A DNA stretch of 64,000 bases from Neodontobutis hainanensis (GCA_024349245.1 JALDNG010000430.1:1-64000), one strand, 5' to 3'; shown: positions 1-12,284, numbered from the stretch's first letter. The notes: generated from the sequence alone by a model not told the origin. Numbers and translations are program-made.

Positions 1-429
1 AGCTCAGATATCTGCAGTTGTTCAGAGGCCGTCTCTTCCTGAGCGAGTTAATGAGGTCATTTGTTTGATAATGTAGGGTCAAAGGGTCATGTCAGAGGTC
101 ACATCATCATAAAGAGCTCTACATTCAAACAGCCGTCACTGGTTTTCAAGAGAATCTTCTTTTCTGCTTTACTCAGTCTTTACACAGACATATTTGTTTA
201 AGGTAAATAAGTTATTTCTGCTTTGATTAATGGCTGCTTGTCTTCATTTATGCTTTATTTATTAAGAACAGACACTTGTCAAACACTTTTCTTCCAGTGA
301 GTGTTTTCAACACATGTCCCTAAAGCAATAGTTCCAAATACGTAACAATAATAAAGATTAATAAAACTCTGAGTGTAGTCGGCCCATAACCACCTGAGTT
401 TGTTGGATTCCGACTGCAGACGGCAGAGT

Positions 430-976
430 TCAGTCCTGACACGGCAGGTCTGTTGTTGTGTCCTTCCTTTTGACCTTCACTCCTTCATTTTCTTTTAAAC
501 GCTGGAGCTCAGTCTGCAGCCGGCTGTGGACTCGCTCCAACTGAGCGTCTGAAGAGAAGAGATAAAAGTGAAGTAAAAGAACCCAATACTTCTGTCATAT
601 GTAGGTGTTTAAAGTTCAAATGTACACCTGCCATTCCTCTTTATGGCTATAGCTCAGTACAAACGCTTGAACTTTACACTTACTCATTAGAAGAACTCTA
701 AAGTGTAGCTCTTTAGCTGAATCTTTTCATAAATGGCTCTAACCTTTTCCTCCAGAACTGCCTTCTCTCCTTTGACTCGGGTCAGGCTCTTGATCAGAGT
801 CTTTCCTGTTGCACTGGGGCTGTCAAACCTGACAGAAGATGACAAAAGGAAGACAAGTACAGCAGGTTTGGTTCAAGTTTAAATGGATCAACGATGCAGC
901 AGTAGCTCTTTTTGAGAGGCGCCTGAGCCTGAGGTCCTTCTCCAGAAGAGCCAGACTCTCCTGCGTCTGTGAGAGG
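430..976 (-). CDS. 3' exons of an unidentified coiled-coil protein gene
   Basis: Not recognised as a known family. On the minus strand three short exon-like blocks read in order. The first, about 905-976, follows a TTTCCTGCAG acceptor and encodes a helical stretch (SLSQTQESLALLEKDLRLRR). The second, 744-828, follows CTGTCAG and ends AAG|GTTAGA; it encodes SPSATGKTLIKSLTRVKGEK and then AVLEEK. The last, 430-540, uses the AG of CGCTCAG, which keeps phase, and reads LERVHSRLQTELQRLKENEG, then a basic tail and stop TGA at 430-432. Leucines and valines recur at coiled-coil spacing across the last two exons. The upstream block has no clear donor, and the middle donor (GTTAGA) is weak, so the model is tentative. 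The gene would continue off the left edge on the complementary side only if further exons lie above 976; I did not find them. Confidence 0.4.
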
Positions 977-3556
977 CTGCAGGAAAAAAGAGAAGACTAA
1001 AATGTGATGGACACACGTTCCCTTTAACAGCTTTAAAACGATGACTCCTTTGACCTCAGTCTGCTGCCTAAGAGTTGGAGCATGTATTATATAGTCTTTA
1101 GAGTCACTGTGTTCTATAATACCTTTAGATTATTCTTTAAATGAACAGTTATCATCCTGTAGAAGTTATTTAGTGAGGCGTTATTCTTTCAGGTAAACTG
1201 AGTTAAAGCTGATTAATGTAAAAGGTACTCATCAGGACTTCACATGAAAGAGTCAGTTCCCAGCAGCTGTAGGTAGGACTCCATCAATGTCCTACCTGAC
1301 CCTACAGCTTTGAAAATAGTGTTTTTATTCAAAGACCACTTGTTCCTTCTTTCATTGGGAGTCATCGAGTGAATAAAAGTGAAAAACGGTCTCAGAAACA
1401 GGTGCGTATTTATTTTGTGACAGTGTTAAATGTTTGAACAGAGTTTATCGAGTGACTGCCTTATGAGAACAGTTCAGAGTAACTTTAGTGATGTCCAGGA
1501 TTCACTCTTCACAGCTTTATTACGACAAAGAGCTATGAACGTTTTAAGAACAGTTCAGTCTTAGAGCAGCAAAGAAACATGGGCTCAGTTTATTCACACG
1601 AAGGAGATGATAATGTGCAGTATTCCGATGGAAAACGACAAATAATCCTGACACAGTGGAATTTATTTGACCTTTTCCTCCTTTAATTACGTTAGAGTCT
1701 TTTTCAGCCAATCACAGCTCACACGAGGAACATGACCAGTGTCGAGAGTTAAACCTGAGAATAAACCTGGAGTCAACTCTGACAGGATCAACACTAAAAA
1801 CGTTCCCTTAAATCCTTGATATTGTGCCTTAAATTCTGTCTCAAAATGAGTTTGTCCAGAAATGACTTATGTTCTTGGTCGTCTTTGTAAACTGTTTGAT
1901 TCTTAAAAGATATTGCCTTGTCATATTGTAAATGTCGGGAAAGTTGTTGATGGAAAAGCCTTGGAACATAATCAGAGCAACTTTTCTAAATGATGCTAAA
2001 AGAACGAGACGAGTCCTTTTCACTGGATTTAATCGACTTTATGAGCTCCATAACGAGGCTCAAGTCAGTTTAACAACACAGTCTCACACAAAGGTCGCTC
2101 ACGTGTCTCTGAACAGTGAAAGGTCAGAGGTCAGCGGACACTGGGCTGAGCGGCGACAGAGGAACACACATTTACGAAGCTCAGGTTAAAAGAAAGACTT
2201 TGTTTTAGACGTTCCAGATGTTTTATCAGTGTCACTTTTGACTCTACATTGAATCTTTTCTATTAAAACATGTCTGAACAGTGCCCTCTAGAGGAAAGGA
2301 GGAGGAGTGCACTACAGTGACTCAGTGTTAATGAAAAGGCCTGGGACAGTATGAGAGTCCGATGCTATGATAACCTTCTGGAACAATATCAGGGTTCTGC
2401 AGAAACGACTGAAGTGCTTTCATTTCTTGGTGAAATCTTTGGGTTGTTATAAGAGTTAAATACTACAGGGCAAAAGAAAATCCAGATACAATTCTTCTAA
2501 ATACACTAATATAAAGACTTTCTGGTTATTATTATGGCTCTTTAAACCGTGCTCTGACCTGGAAGAGCTCAACATCCACATGACTCTTATTGAAGACTCT
2601 TATTTCTGAGGTGTTCAGATATTTTAAAGAATTAGAGTCACGACAGGTTTTGAGTGATTATATGAGTTATTTAATTGAGTTGATTCAGACTAAACTACAC
2701 TAACTTTACCTTTTTAATATTCCTTTTGTGTTCACGTTGTTTTCTTCATCCACTGTCGACGACAAAAATAACAAGAGGAGGATCATTTAACACTAGGCTG
2801 AGCTTAAGGATTAGAGGATATTAGAATGTATTAGGACTGTCTCTGTGTCCTCGAGCGTTCTTCAGCACCACAGGACCCCCCCAGAAGCTGAAGTATCTTT
2901 TATATTTGTCATTTTACATGAGCTTAATGTCTTTTGATTTAATAAAGGTGTTTTTGTTTTTCTGTTTTAGTTTGAAAAGAACAGTATCTGATGAATATCA
3001 TCTTTAGTCTCCATCTAATTGTCCAAATGTATTAATACGTTGTTAATCTGGTGAAAATAAGATTATTGCAGTTGAAGGACACATCTGTCGTGTTTCAGTG
3101 ACATTTTCAGTGAATTTGTTTTGTGCACTTCTGCTTTTGTCAGTGTTCCTGTTAACACTGGTTCAGTTTACAAGTCCTTATCTGGTGTTTTCTCTAAGCA
3201 GCTCATAAATTCTGATACAAAACCCTCAAACCTTTAGAGTTTGCTCTGCTCAAGAAGAACACACTTCTGTGAGCCATGATTCGACAAAAAGAACTTTCAG
3301 ACGAGCTACGATCAAGAAGTGTTGATTTAACTAAAACTAGAAAGTGTCACAGTTATTTAAAGAAACTCAACAGTCTAGAGTTAAAATAATCTACAAATGG
3401 AGACACTTTGGGACTGTTGCTTCTCGACCAAGAAGTGGTACCAGTGTCAAAATGACACCAAGAGCACAACAAAGACTCATCAATTACGTAAAGAAACAAA
3501 CCTGAATGAGCAAAGATCTGAAGGCATCACTTACTAACATCTCTGTTCATGAGTCT

Positions 3557-4950
3557 ACAACACTGAACAACACTGAACAACATGTACAACACTAAACAAC
3601 ACTGAACAACACGTACAACACTGAACAACACGTACAACACTGAACAACACTGAACTACACTGAACAACACTGAACAACACTGAACATCACGTACAACACA
3701 GAACAACACTGAACAACACGTACAACACTGAACAACACTGAACATCACATACAACACAGAACAACACTGAACAACACTGAACAACACTGAACACACTGAA
3801 CAACACGTACAACACGTACAACACTGAACAACACTGAACTACACTGAACAACACATACAACACTGAACAACACGTACAACACTGAACAACACTGAACTAC
3901 ACTGAACAACACTGAACAACACTGAACATCACGTACAACACAGAACAACACTGAACAACACGTACAACACTGAACAACACTGAACATCACATACAACACA
4001 GAACAACACTGAACAACACTGAACAACACTGAACAACACTGAACAACACTGAACACACTGAACAACACGTACAACACTGAACAACACTGAACAACACTGA
4101 ACACACTGAACAACACGTACAACACGTACAACACTGAACAACACTGAACTACACTGAACACACTGAACAACACGTACAACACTGAACAACAGTGAACAAC
4201 ACGTACAACACTGAACAACAGTGAACTACACTGAACAACATGTACAACACTGAACAACACTGAACACACTGAACACACTGAACAACACGTACAACACTGA
4301 ACAACAGTGAACAACACGTACAACACTGAACAACAGTGAACAACACGTACAACACTGAACAACACTGAACAACACTGAACAACACTGAACAACACGTACA
4401 ACACTGAACAACACTGAACAACACTGAACAACACTGAACAACATGTACAACACTGAACAACACTGAACAACACTGAACAACACTAAACAACACGTACAAC
4501 ACAGAACAACACTGAACAACACTGAACAACATGTACAAGACTGAACAACACTGAACAACACTGAACAACACGTACAACACAGAACAACACTGAACAACAC
4601 GTACAACACTGAACAACACGTACAACACTGAACAACACTGAACAACATTGAACAACACTGAACAACACTAAACAACACGTACAACACAGAACAACACTGA
4701 ACAACACTGAACAACACGTACAAGACTGAACAACACTGAACAACACTGAAAAACACGTACAACACTGAACAACACTGAACAACACTGAATAACACGTACA
4801 ACACTGAACAACACGTACAACACCGAACAACAGTGAACAACAGTGAACAACACAAACAACACTGAACTACACTGAACAATACGGAACAACACTGAACTAC
4901 ACTGAACAACACTGAACAACACGTGCAACACTGAACAACATTGAACAACA
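3557..4950. repeat. CAACACTGAA/CAACACGTA minisatellite, array 1
   Basis: About 1.4 kb of tandem units alternating between a 10-bp form (CAACACTGAA) and a 9-bp form (CAACACGTA), with point variants such as CAACAGTGAA, CAACATGTA and CAACACAGAA. Higher-order blocks of two to five 10-mers separated by a 9-mer recur, as expected of unequal exchange. The unit lacks stops on the minus strand, so long Cys/Val-rich open frames appear there by chance. The 3' flank (AACAATTTGAAACACAAGC) is shared with arrays 2 and 3. Confidence 0.95.
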
Positions 4951-5977
4951 ACAATTTGAAACACAAGCTCCTCGTCCAGAGTACGTGTTAAAGTTTATCT
5001 CGGAAAGATTTCTTCTGAAACAAGGAACACTCTGTCCTCGCTCTTTTTTAATTCCTCATTTGTGCTGAAGCTCAGGCTGATGAACCCAGACTCTTTCGAC
5101 TCCTTTGAGATGCAGATGACTAAGGTTGGCAACAATGACTCATTTTATTGCATTTTAATTGACCTCCTGGTCCTGGTCGCTTGTTTTTAGAGGATTTCTC
5201 TGAATTTTTATCTTCAATTATCAAACTTGATAATGTTCTGATCCTCGGGGATTTTAACCTCCATATCGATGATGCTTCGTGTAATCTGGCATCTGAGTTT
5301 TTAACACTCACTGAAGCATTTCATTTGAAACAGCATGTCTCTGGTCCTACACCAAAGGCCACACTTTGACCTGGTTTTCTCTTTAGGCCTGAACACTGAC
5401 CAGTGTAACAGACATTAATGTGACAGACCACTGCTGTATATCTTTTAACTTGTCTTCCAGTGTGGACTATCTTCCTTCCAAACTCATGTCACAAAGACGC
5501 ATCATAAATGATCCTCAGCTGAGAAACTTTCAGAGTCATTTGACCCAGTGTTTTTGATGGCTGTAGTGAACCTGAATCTTTTATGCAGTCTTTTAATAAC
5601 CACTGTTTGTCTGTTTTAAATAAGGCTGCTCCGCTAAAAAGGAAACACACCTTCCCTAAAAATCCCTGTCCTTGGATAAATGAGGAAATCTTATCCTGCA
5701 GGAGAAACTGTCGTAAAACAGAACGTTTGTGGAAATGCAGAAGTTTGGAAGTCCACAGACTGCACTTGAAGGAGCTCATCGTGTCACTAAATGAAATAAT
5801 AAAACAGGCCAGATCTGCATATTTCTCTAATCTTGTTCTGAACAAGAAAAATCCTAAAGTCCTGTTTGACACAATATCAAGAATTGTCTCTCCTTTAGCT
5901 CCTCATTTACCAGTCCACTCAAAGTCTGACTGCAACAGGTTTTTACATTCCTTTGTGAATAAGGAACATGATATAAG

Positions 5978-8253
5978 TGTTGAATTTTTAATAAAGACTC
6001 AGAGACTCATTTATCCGTCTTGACGCACAACCCAGTATGCGTTCACCTTTACTTCGTGTTCAAACAAAAAACAGTCCCATTACAGCTCTTCTTCAGTGCT
6101 TAAATTACCAGAACAAAAGAATGCTTAGAGCTCCACCTTGTGGCTCTATTGTACAAATGACAAAGAAAATTCACATTCGAGAAGTTTGATAACTTAAACA
6201 TCTTTAACTGAATGTAGTGAAGTCTCCTAGAGGACCAGGAATCCCTGTGGATTATAAATGAATTATCCCTTACATCTTTCAAGGTGTCACTGATTCACAA
6301 CTCTGAACTTTCAAGGCCTGGCCGTTTTTGTTTATCCAGACTGAGGAGAAGACAAGGAGACGTAATTAACAACGCCGTGCTAATCTGGACCAGATGCTCG
6401 CTGTTGCTTTAAGAAAGTTCATGGAAAAGTGAAATTAAATTAACGACTTTGTTTTTCACAAGTTCAAAGAACTATGTAAGTGTTATCTTCACGGAGACCG
6501 GGCCGACTAGAACCTAAGCTGACACGATAATTCTTTTTGATATATATATCGCCGCGATAAGACTCTCAACTCAACAGAAAGGAATGTCTTTGTCTCAGGA
6601 CTCTATAAGTGATTGAACATTGCCCTCCTTTGGCTGAACAGAGTAATGACTCTGCTTCGAAACTAAAGACAATTCTCCGTTCTGGTCCATTTGAGTGTAT
6701 TTTAAAGACTGTCATTAAAAATATGCAAACCTCACCATTTTTCCTTTACAGGATCCAGAGTGATAACGATATAAAAGAATACTTTCTTCTTCATCCTTAC
6801 AGCTGGCTGTGTAATAAAATTAATTATTCTGTTTTCAGGTCAAACAACGAATAATGTAATATGTGTTTAGTCTTTAAAGATTTGTAAAGACATTTCCCAT
6901 GCAGATATGATACAATGCAGAAGTAATATGTTTTAAATGTGTTTAAAATCTTTTATTTGATGGGACAAAGAGAAAGTTTATTTCCAATCCCAAACTTTCG
7001 TAAACGCCCTTTGTTTCCCCAAACGTGTGTAAACACGCCTCTTTTCGGCCAGTAGAAAAGGCCCTGCAGCCCGGAAATCTCTCTCTCTGCGCTTGCCTCT
7101 TTTTACCTCGCTCGAATCCTCGCTTAAACTTAACCTTTCTTGTACTCTTCTTTTGTTCGTGTAATCTTGTCTACTTTTCTACTAAGTTTTTGTAGTTATC
7201 GCTTCGTAACTTTTAAGCTTAAAACCACGTAACACAGCCTGTGTTAAAGTGACTTTATTTTTGAAGATCCAACACATTTGATTTTTGTTTGAAAAACTTC
7301 TTATCCACGGAATTACATCACTTCCTCGCGGAAGAAACTTTTTGTAGTTTTGAAAGGTTTTTGACGCTACGAAAGAAAGTCTTTGTTAAATCCAAAAGAC
7401 ATCTTTTCGTCTTGTAGCGGACTTCAGTTTTAAAGACTTTAGTCTCAACTGCTGGTAAAGTCTACTTTACCCTCAAGGACAATCACAGTACGTCGCTTTG
7501 TTGCTGAGGCGCCGCCTTAAACCAGCTCAACGCGTGGACACGTGCCGGCTTCTGTTGCCGGAAACCAGCAGCGACCCCGGGAATCTCGAAGCCTTCGTTT
7601 GGGACTGATCGGAACCGCACTGCTGGTACTGACCCCTCCGGATAAAGAGTGAGTGAGCACGTGACACAAGAGAAAGCTTGGCGTTAAAAACCTGTGTAAT
7701 TAAGTCCAACAGTCCCTCTTTTCACAATCTTCAAATAGCCGTCAATAGCCCCTTTATGTTAAGCCATTTAACGGCCCCGTTGCTCTGTAACCACTCCGAT
7801 TAAATCGCTTAAAATTTAAAAGAATTAAACTGACCTTGTTCCATCAAAGGTAGAACCATTGTGCCATCGTCAATCAATGTTTTATGTTCATTATTCTCAT
7901 CCTTTGTCAATAATCTTGTTTTATGTTATGTTATTATTCATATTTTAATCTTGCATAATTTTTAATAAAACCCCATAAAGACATCCTTGTTTCATGTTTA
8001 ATTTAGATTTGGATCGAAAACGAGTTAGGATTCCTTCCTTCAAGATTGAGACTTATCAAACATAATCAGTTTCCTTAGAATTGTTAAAACTAAGGTGGTG
8101 CCCCGAAGAAATTAATATTTTCATAAACAAAATATTAATTATAAATTTTCATAATTCATATTCATATTAATTATTCATTAACGAGACCATATTCACTACA
8201 TGAAATATACACACATTTAACAATCATTCTGATAAGAGTGTATTTTTCCAACA
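5978..8253 (-). mobile_element. Solo LTR of probable Ty1/copia type, split by another LTR
   Basis: Begins TGTTGAA and ends CCAACA, flanked by a 5-bp target-site duplication ATAAG (5973-5977 and 8254-8258). The uninterrupted LINE copy at 62366 shows the empty site (GATATCAGAGCC). Removing the nested element at 6213-8200 and one 4-bp duplication leaves about 284 bp. On the minus strand the ends read TGTTGGAAAA and TTCAACA, which with 5-bp duplications is the usual pattern of copia LTRs. Family and strand are inferred from the ends only. A copia pol remnant occurs elsewhere in the window (52676-53350). Confidence 0.65.
6213..8200 (-). mobile_element. ~2-kb solo LTR, copy A (TGTAGTG...CACTACA)
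   Basis: 1988 bp with 7-bp terminal inverted repeats TGTAGTG/CACTACA and a 4-bp target duplication TGAA (6209-6212 and 8201-8204). It is homologous in reverse orientation to 29648-31593. On the minus strand both copies keep a TATA box (TATATATCAAAA) near the 3' end, about 300 bp before the terminus; copy B adds AATAAA some 90 bp after its TATA box. That layout is a long U3 followed by short R and U5, so I read it as a solo LTR of a retrovirus-like element. A GC-rich block near 7500-7700 is much better conserved between copies than the rest. No primer site or internal region is attached. Confidence 0.7.
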
Positions 8254-9527
8254 ATAAGAGCCTCTATAAACCCATCCTCTGCCGACACATCCTGGGGTTT
8301 ATCTCCTCGGGGCTCTTGGTCCACCTTCTCACCTGTCACTGAAGAGGATATCAAGGCTCTACTAAAAAGAGAAACCATCATCGAGCCCTCTGGATGTAAT
8401 GCCAACTGTGCCCAGCTCTTTTAAACAAGTTTGGATTCTTTTGAACAAAACAACTACAGGACAATCTCTAAACTGTCTTTTTTATCTAAATCCTGGAGAG
8501 AGTGGAGGAGGAGCAGCTGACTGTGTTTCTTAATGAAAATAATTTTATAGATAAATTTCAGTCAGGCTTCTGAAGATGTCCTTCAACTGAGACTGTCCTG
8601 CTGAAGATATCAGTGACATTATGATGGCGGCTGACTCTGGGCAGTTCTCAGTCTTGATCCGACTGGATTTATCGTCTGCTTTTGATTCTCTGGACCATAA
8701 TATATTGTTAAAGCGTCTGAAATATGAAACGTGTTTCTCTGGATCAGTTCTAAAGTGGTTCTCCTCTCACCTGAGTGACAGATCATATTCTGTCTGAAAT
8801 GAGCCCTCTGTCTTATGGAGTTCCTCAGGGCTCAGTCCTAGGTCCTCTTTGGTTTTTATTGTACATATGCCCTCTTAGTGAAATAGTTCATGGTTTTAAA
8901 AATGTCTCTTATCACTTTTCTGCTGATGACATTCAGTCGTACTGTTCTTTTAAAGACTCTGAGTTTTATAAACTTACTGATTTGTTGAACGGCTTGTCTT
9001 GGATAAAGAACTGGTTTTACAATAACTACAGCTGAAGACAAAAAAGACTGAAACTTTAATCTTTGCACCTCAAATCAAACAACACTTGGTTCCCTGGGTT
9101 CTTCGTCCAGTCGAGCCTCAGAACCCTCGGTGTTCTGTTTGACCGGTCGATGTCTCTGGACAGTCGTTCTAGACAGTTGGTCAAAAACTGTTTTTATCAT
9201 TTAAGAAACATTTCTAAACTGAGAGTGTTATTGTCTAAAGCTGACTTGGAGATGATTATTCATGCTTTTATTTCTTCTCGTCTTGATTATTGTAATTTTC
9301 TTTTTATTTGTTTGAATAAATCGTCTCTGAGTCGCTGCAGCCAGGCTTTTAACTGAACCAACAGAAGGGTTCACATTTCAACGATTTTATCTTCACTTCA
9401 TTGGCTTCCAGTCAAATTCAGAATAGTTCAGAGAATAAATCCTCTCCTCGCACTCCTCCTCCCACCGTCTTCTGGTCAAAACCTTCTAATGGTTCCCAAA
9501 ACACGTTTTAAAACCCGGGGAGACCGG

Positions 9528-10635
9528 TCGAGACATTGTTAGGAGCAGCTGGCCCCCACCTCGACCTACGTGACTGTGCCGGGTGTCAAATTACGCAGCA
9601 GGAGTTAACGCTTACAACGGTGTAAAGCAAGCTAAGATCATTTTCTTTTACAACAACCCAGCAGCGAACAAAGACCAAAAAAAATAACTGCTCTAGCACA
9701 GCTACAAGGGCTAAATGAACCTTATCGTTTCTGTTTAGTGAAGAACGCAACGCTTCTTTTGCCAATCCCGCTGATTTCTGGATAATCCTTATCGCCCCTG
9801 TTCATTCAAGCCCATGAACACACATACTAGTCTCACTCACGGTTCAGAAACAGAGGGTGCACTTCCCTGCTTTGGCCACAGACTGTGATTGGCTCTAGGA
9901 CCACTTTCTTATGTGTCATCAGAGCAAGGCTCATGTGACCAGGAAATAAACAGTTTCCCTCGATTCTATTGGGCCTAAGGATTCAAACGAGGTATCACGT
10001 GCTCAATTTGACCAATGGGATGCGGAGAACTGTCTCTTACCAGCTGCAGCATCTCTCAGCATCCACAACACACAGAGAGTCAGGAGGAAGAATAGAGACA
10101 GAAAACACAAATAAATACATAAGTCTGGTTTAAATTCTCAAAAATGTATTTAATAAACACCATTAGTGATATAAACATGAAATATATAGTAATTACTATA
10201 AACTGAAATTTACCAGACTGGATCAAAGTGGGCTTTTTTGAAAGCTCGCCTAATTTATCTGTACTAAAATCTCTTGAGTTTCATTCTGCTTCACATTATC
10301 AGTTTAATACTTTGCAGGGATAATGTAAACATGTTTAATTTACATTTTATGAAGTACTTGAGTCTTGATGGCAGCATCCTAAAGAGTTTATATCATAAAA
10401 ATACTGGTTTTTTTTAGGCGAGACAAAAAAAAAAATTTTAGCTGTGTGCCATCTTCATTTTCTCTTTATTAGTAACACATATTCATATAACACTTTTAAC
10501 TAATCTCCACAATGTTCCCTTTACAATGACACCAAAATTATTCAAATACACCTTATGGTTGCTAAAATAGTCATTTCTTCAGGGGAAGGCATTGTTCGAG
10601 CAGTGGCCTTGAAAATAGGCGTCGTTTTGAAAGAG
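9528..10635. other. Unidentified insertion/replacement inside LINE copy 1
   Basis: Compared with the LINE copy at 63690-63800, copy 1 loses homology just after GGGGAGACCGGTC and regains it at AAACAAGTTTTTAGTTGATTG, near 10640. The intervening 1.1 kb holds CCAAT-type motifs (GATTGGCTC at 9889, CCAATGGG at 10013), AT-rich sequence and poly-A runs, but no open frame of note. I found no terminal repeats or target duplication, so its nature is unknown. Confidence 0.45.
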
Positions 10636-10840
10636 TTAAACAAGTTTTTAGTTGATTGACCTGGCCCTAACCTTAACCAGTGTAAGTAGAACAAAATGCT
10701 TCTGTTTTTAATATTTTGTGGTTTTAATTTTTATTCTAAATGTTGTATTGTTCTTTTATTGCACTTTGTAAAGCACTTTGTGAGTTATATCTGTGAAAGG
10801 TGCTCTATAAATAAAATGTACTTGACTGGAGCTGTTACTG

Positions 10841-11350
10841 CTGTTGTTGAGGAGCTCTGACAAGAAGACTTCTCTTGATTTTTGCAAAGTTTGATTGAAA
10901 ACATGTAAGTTCTCTTTGTAAACCTCAGAATGAATTAAGACTTTTGATTTATTCCATTTTCTTTTGGCTCTTCTACGTTCTCTTTTCTGTGCCCTGACAG
11001 AAAGAGCACTGCTTTTATCACAAACTTTATTTCATTTAAATTTACAACACATTTCATTCCAACATTAAGAATACATTAAGTCCAAATGAATACTTTACAG
11101 ATGTTTCTTTTGAGTTCTGTTGAATGTGTTTGAAACTCTGTTACTGTCGATGAAGATTTGTTTGTCCTTGTTTTACAGATTTCGTGGCTGGTTCTGGAGA
11201 AGACTCATTGATAAAGTTGTGTTTTGGTGAAAGATGTTCCTGCAGAAGTCCGAACATGATGGAGTCAAAGTTACAGGTGAAGTTCTTGAGAGCGGTAACA
11301 GTCTCTGAGTAAATCTGGTGTTCTTCTGAGCAGCTGGACATTGGACATTG
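10841..11350. other. Non-coding gap 3' of the NLR gene
   Basis: The first ~55 bases still match the right end of the window (segmental duplication). The rest is AT-rich without recognisable features. A minus-strand open frame across 11141-11364 runs through the splice acceptor-like CTTCCTGCAG near 11372 and could be an alternative last exon, but nothing supports it. Confidence 0.4.
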
Positions 11351-11549
11351 TTAAGTCGTTCCAAAGCACCTGCAGGAAGTGTATTTACAGAAGTCAGTGT
11401 CTAATGTCTCTGAAGTTTCCTCGAACGAGTTGCTCTTGAGCTCTTTTCTTAGCTTCAGAAGTATTGTGACTTGTGACTGGAGCTCTGGAGCCGAGGGGCT
11501 CAGGGGATCAGAACCTTGTTCAGACTCAGAGCAGATGTGCTCAGTGATT
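11351..11549 (-). CDS. Possible terminal exon of the NLRC3-like gene
   Basis: After a CTTTTTAG acceptor the minus strand is open for 66 codons to TAA (11351-11353), beginning ITEHICSESEQGSDPLSPSA with a hydrophilic tail rich in Ser and Glu. It needs two bases from the previous exon, exactly what the LRR exon at 12111-12284 leaves, so phase fits. I recognise no domain. It could be the true C-terminus or a chance frame. Confidence 0.4.
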
Positions 11550-12110
11550 CTAAAAAGGTAAAGTCAGGTGTGAACAGGGTTTAGTTGAGTCCAGTTAAAC
11601 TGCTCCAGTCCCAGGAGTCTCCACTGGAGCGGCTCGGCGTCTGTCGAGGCTCAGGACTCTCTTCTGCTCCAGGTCACTCTCAGGAAAACCTAATGAGACG
11701 AGACAGAAGCAGTCTTTACATTTATTATTATTATTATTTATTAACAGAAGAGAGCAAATATATTTATGGAGAAAAGACAGCAGTAATTATGAAAACAGTC
11801 GCTCCATGAGTTTATTTTCTAAAAGAATAGTTAATGAGTTTTCTTTTAAATCTCTTTTTCTTCTAAAAATATGAACTTTAGTAATAGTTCATGTTTACAG
11901 CACAAAGCAGTGGGCGTGGCTTTAGTCTCTTTCTTTAAAGACAGACTTTATTGAACTGTGTCAGAAACAGAAGCTTTCTGAGACAGGACACTGTCCTGCA
12001 GCATCAGGACAGACACTTTGAACTTCATCATGTGGGACATGTTCAGAGACACGTTCAGTCAAGTCACAACAGCCTCTGATTGGCTACAGTTCACTACAGC
12101 ATCTACTCAC
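11550..12110. other. Presumed intron of the NLR gene
   Basis: No gene seen. It contains a short (TTA)n run at about 11720-11741 and AT-rich sequence. Confidence 0.4.
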
Positions 12111-12284
12111 GTCAGAGTCTCCAGTCGACACTGAGGACTCAGTTGGAGTTCAAGCAGCTCCTGAACATCTGAGTCTTCCAGGTTGTTCCAGTTCAGATGC
12201 AGTTCTCTCAGATGTGAGGGGTTGGAGTTCAGAGCTGAGGCCAGAGAAGAACAGCTGGACTTTGACAAACTGCAGCTGTACAAT
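12111..12284 (-). CDS. LRR exon 3 of the NLRC3-like gene
   Basis: 174 bp (58 codons), the standard size of a fish NLRC3-like LRR exon. Acceptor TTTATTCAG, donor CTCTGAC|GTGAGT. Translation starts [20 protein letters not shown], carries the repeat core [11 protein letters not shown] and ends with the CRLETL signature. LRRs of this type form the ligand-sensing solenoid of NLR proteins. No stop or frameshift. Confidence 0.8.

Larger units (their letters stand above)
5130..10840 (+). mobile_element. L2/CR1-group LINE remnant, copy 1 (5'-truncated, interrupted)
   Basis: A non-LTR retrotransposon remnant on the plus strand. An endonuclease fragment with the catalytic LILGDFN motif lies at 5181-5369. 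A linker between endonuclease and reverse transcriptase is at 5583-5970. RT fragments follow at 8640-9035, with LDLSSAFDSLDHNI, GVPQGSVLGPL and FSADDIQ (a variant of the catalytic FADD box), and the C-terminal region with SSRLDYCN at 9063-9356. The 3' end (AAAGCACTTTGTGAGTTATATC then CTCTATAAATAAAATG) is at about 10760-10822. Stops and frameshifts break every domain. The element is split by LTR insertions at 5978-8253 and by unrelated sequence at about 9528-10635. It is homologous to 61025-63935, so this is one ancestral LINE copied by the segmental duplication. Confidence 0.85.
1311..10894. repeat. Segmental duplication, copy 1
   Basis: From GAAAATAGTG at about 1311 this segment matches 53390 to the right window edge in the same orientation and order: 2.2 kb of non-coding sequence, the CAACACTGAA minisatellite, then an L2-like LINE and its 3' flank (GAGCTGTTACTGC at 10829 and 63931). 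The non-coding 1311-3250 part differs at only occasional single bases, so the duplication looks recent. I see no convincing gene in 1311-3556: the short open frames there are shared by both copies without coding features. Copy 1 carries private LTR insertions at 5978-8253; copy 2 carries a private LINE and a private solo LTR. Confidence 0.9.

Noticed and set aside
1932..2189. 85-codon frame conserved at 54014-54271
   Set aside because: Conserved only because of the segmental duplication; composition is not gene-like and nearby sequence is non-coding.
3527..4966. Long overlapping Cys/Val-rich open frames (VQCCSVLFSVVQCC type) on the minus strand
   Set aside because: They are translations of the CAACACTGAA minisatellite, open in several frames because the unit lacks stop codons; the same occurs in the arrays at 52384 and 59434.
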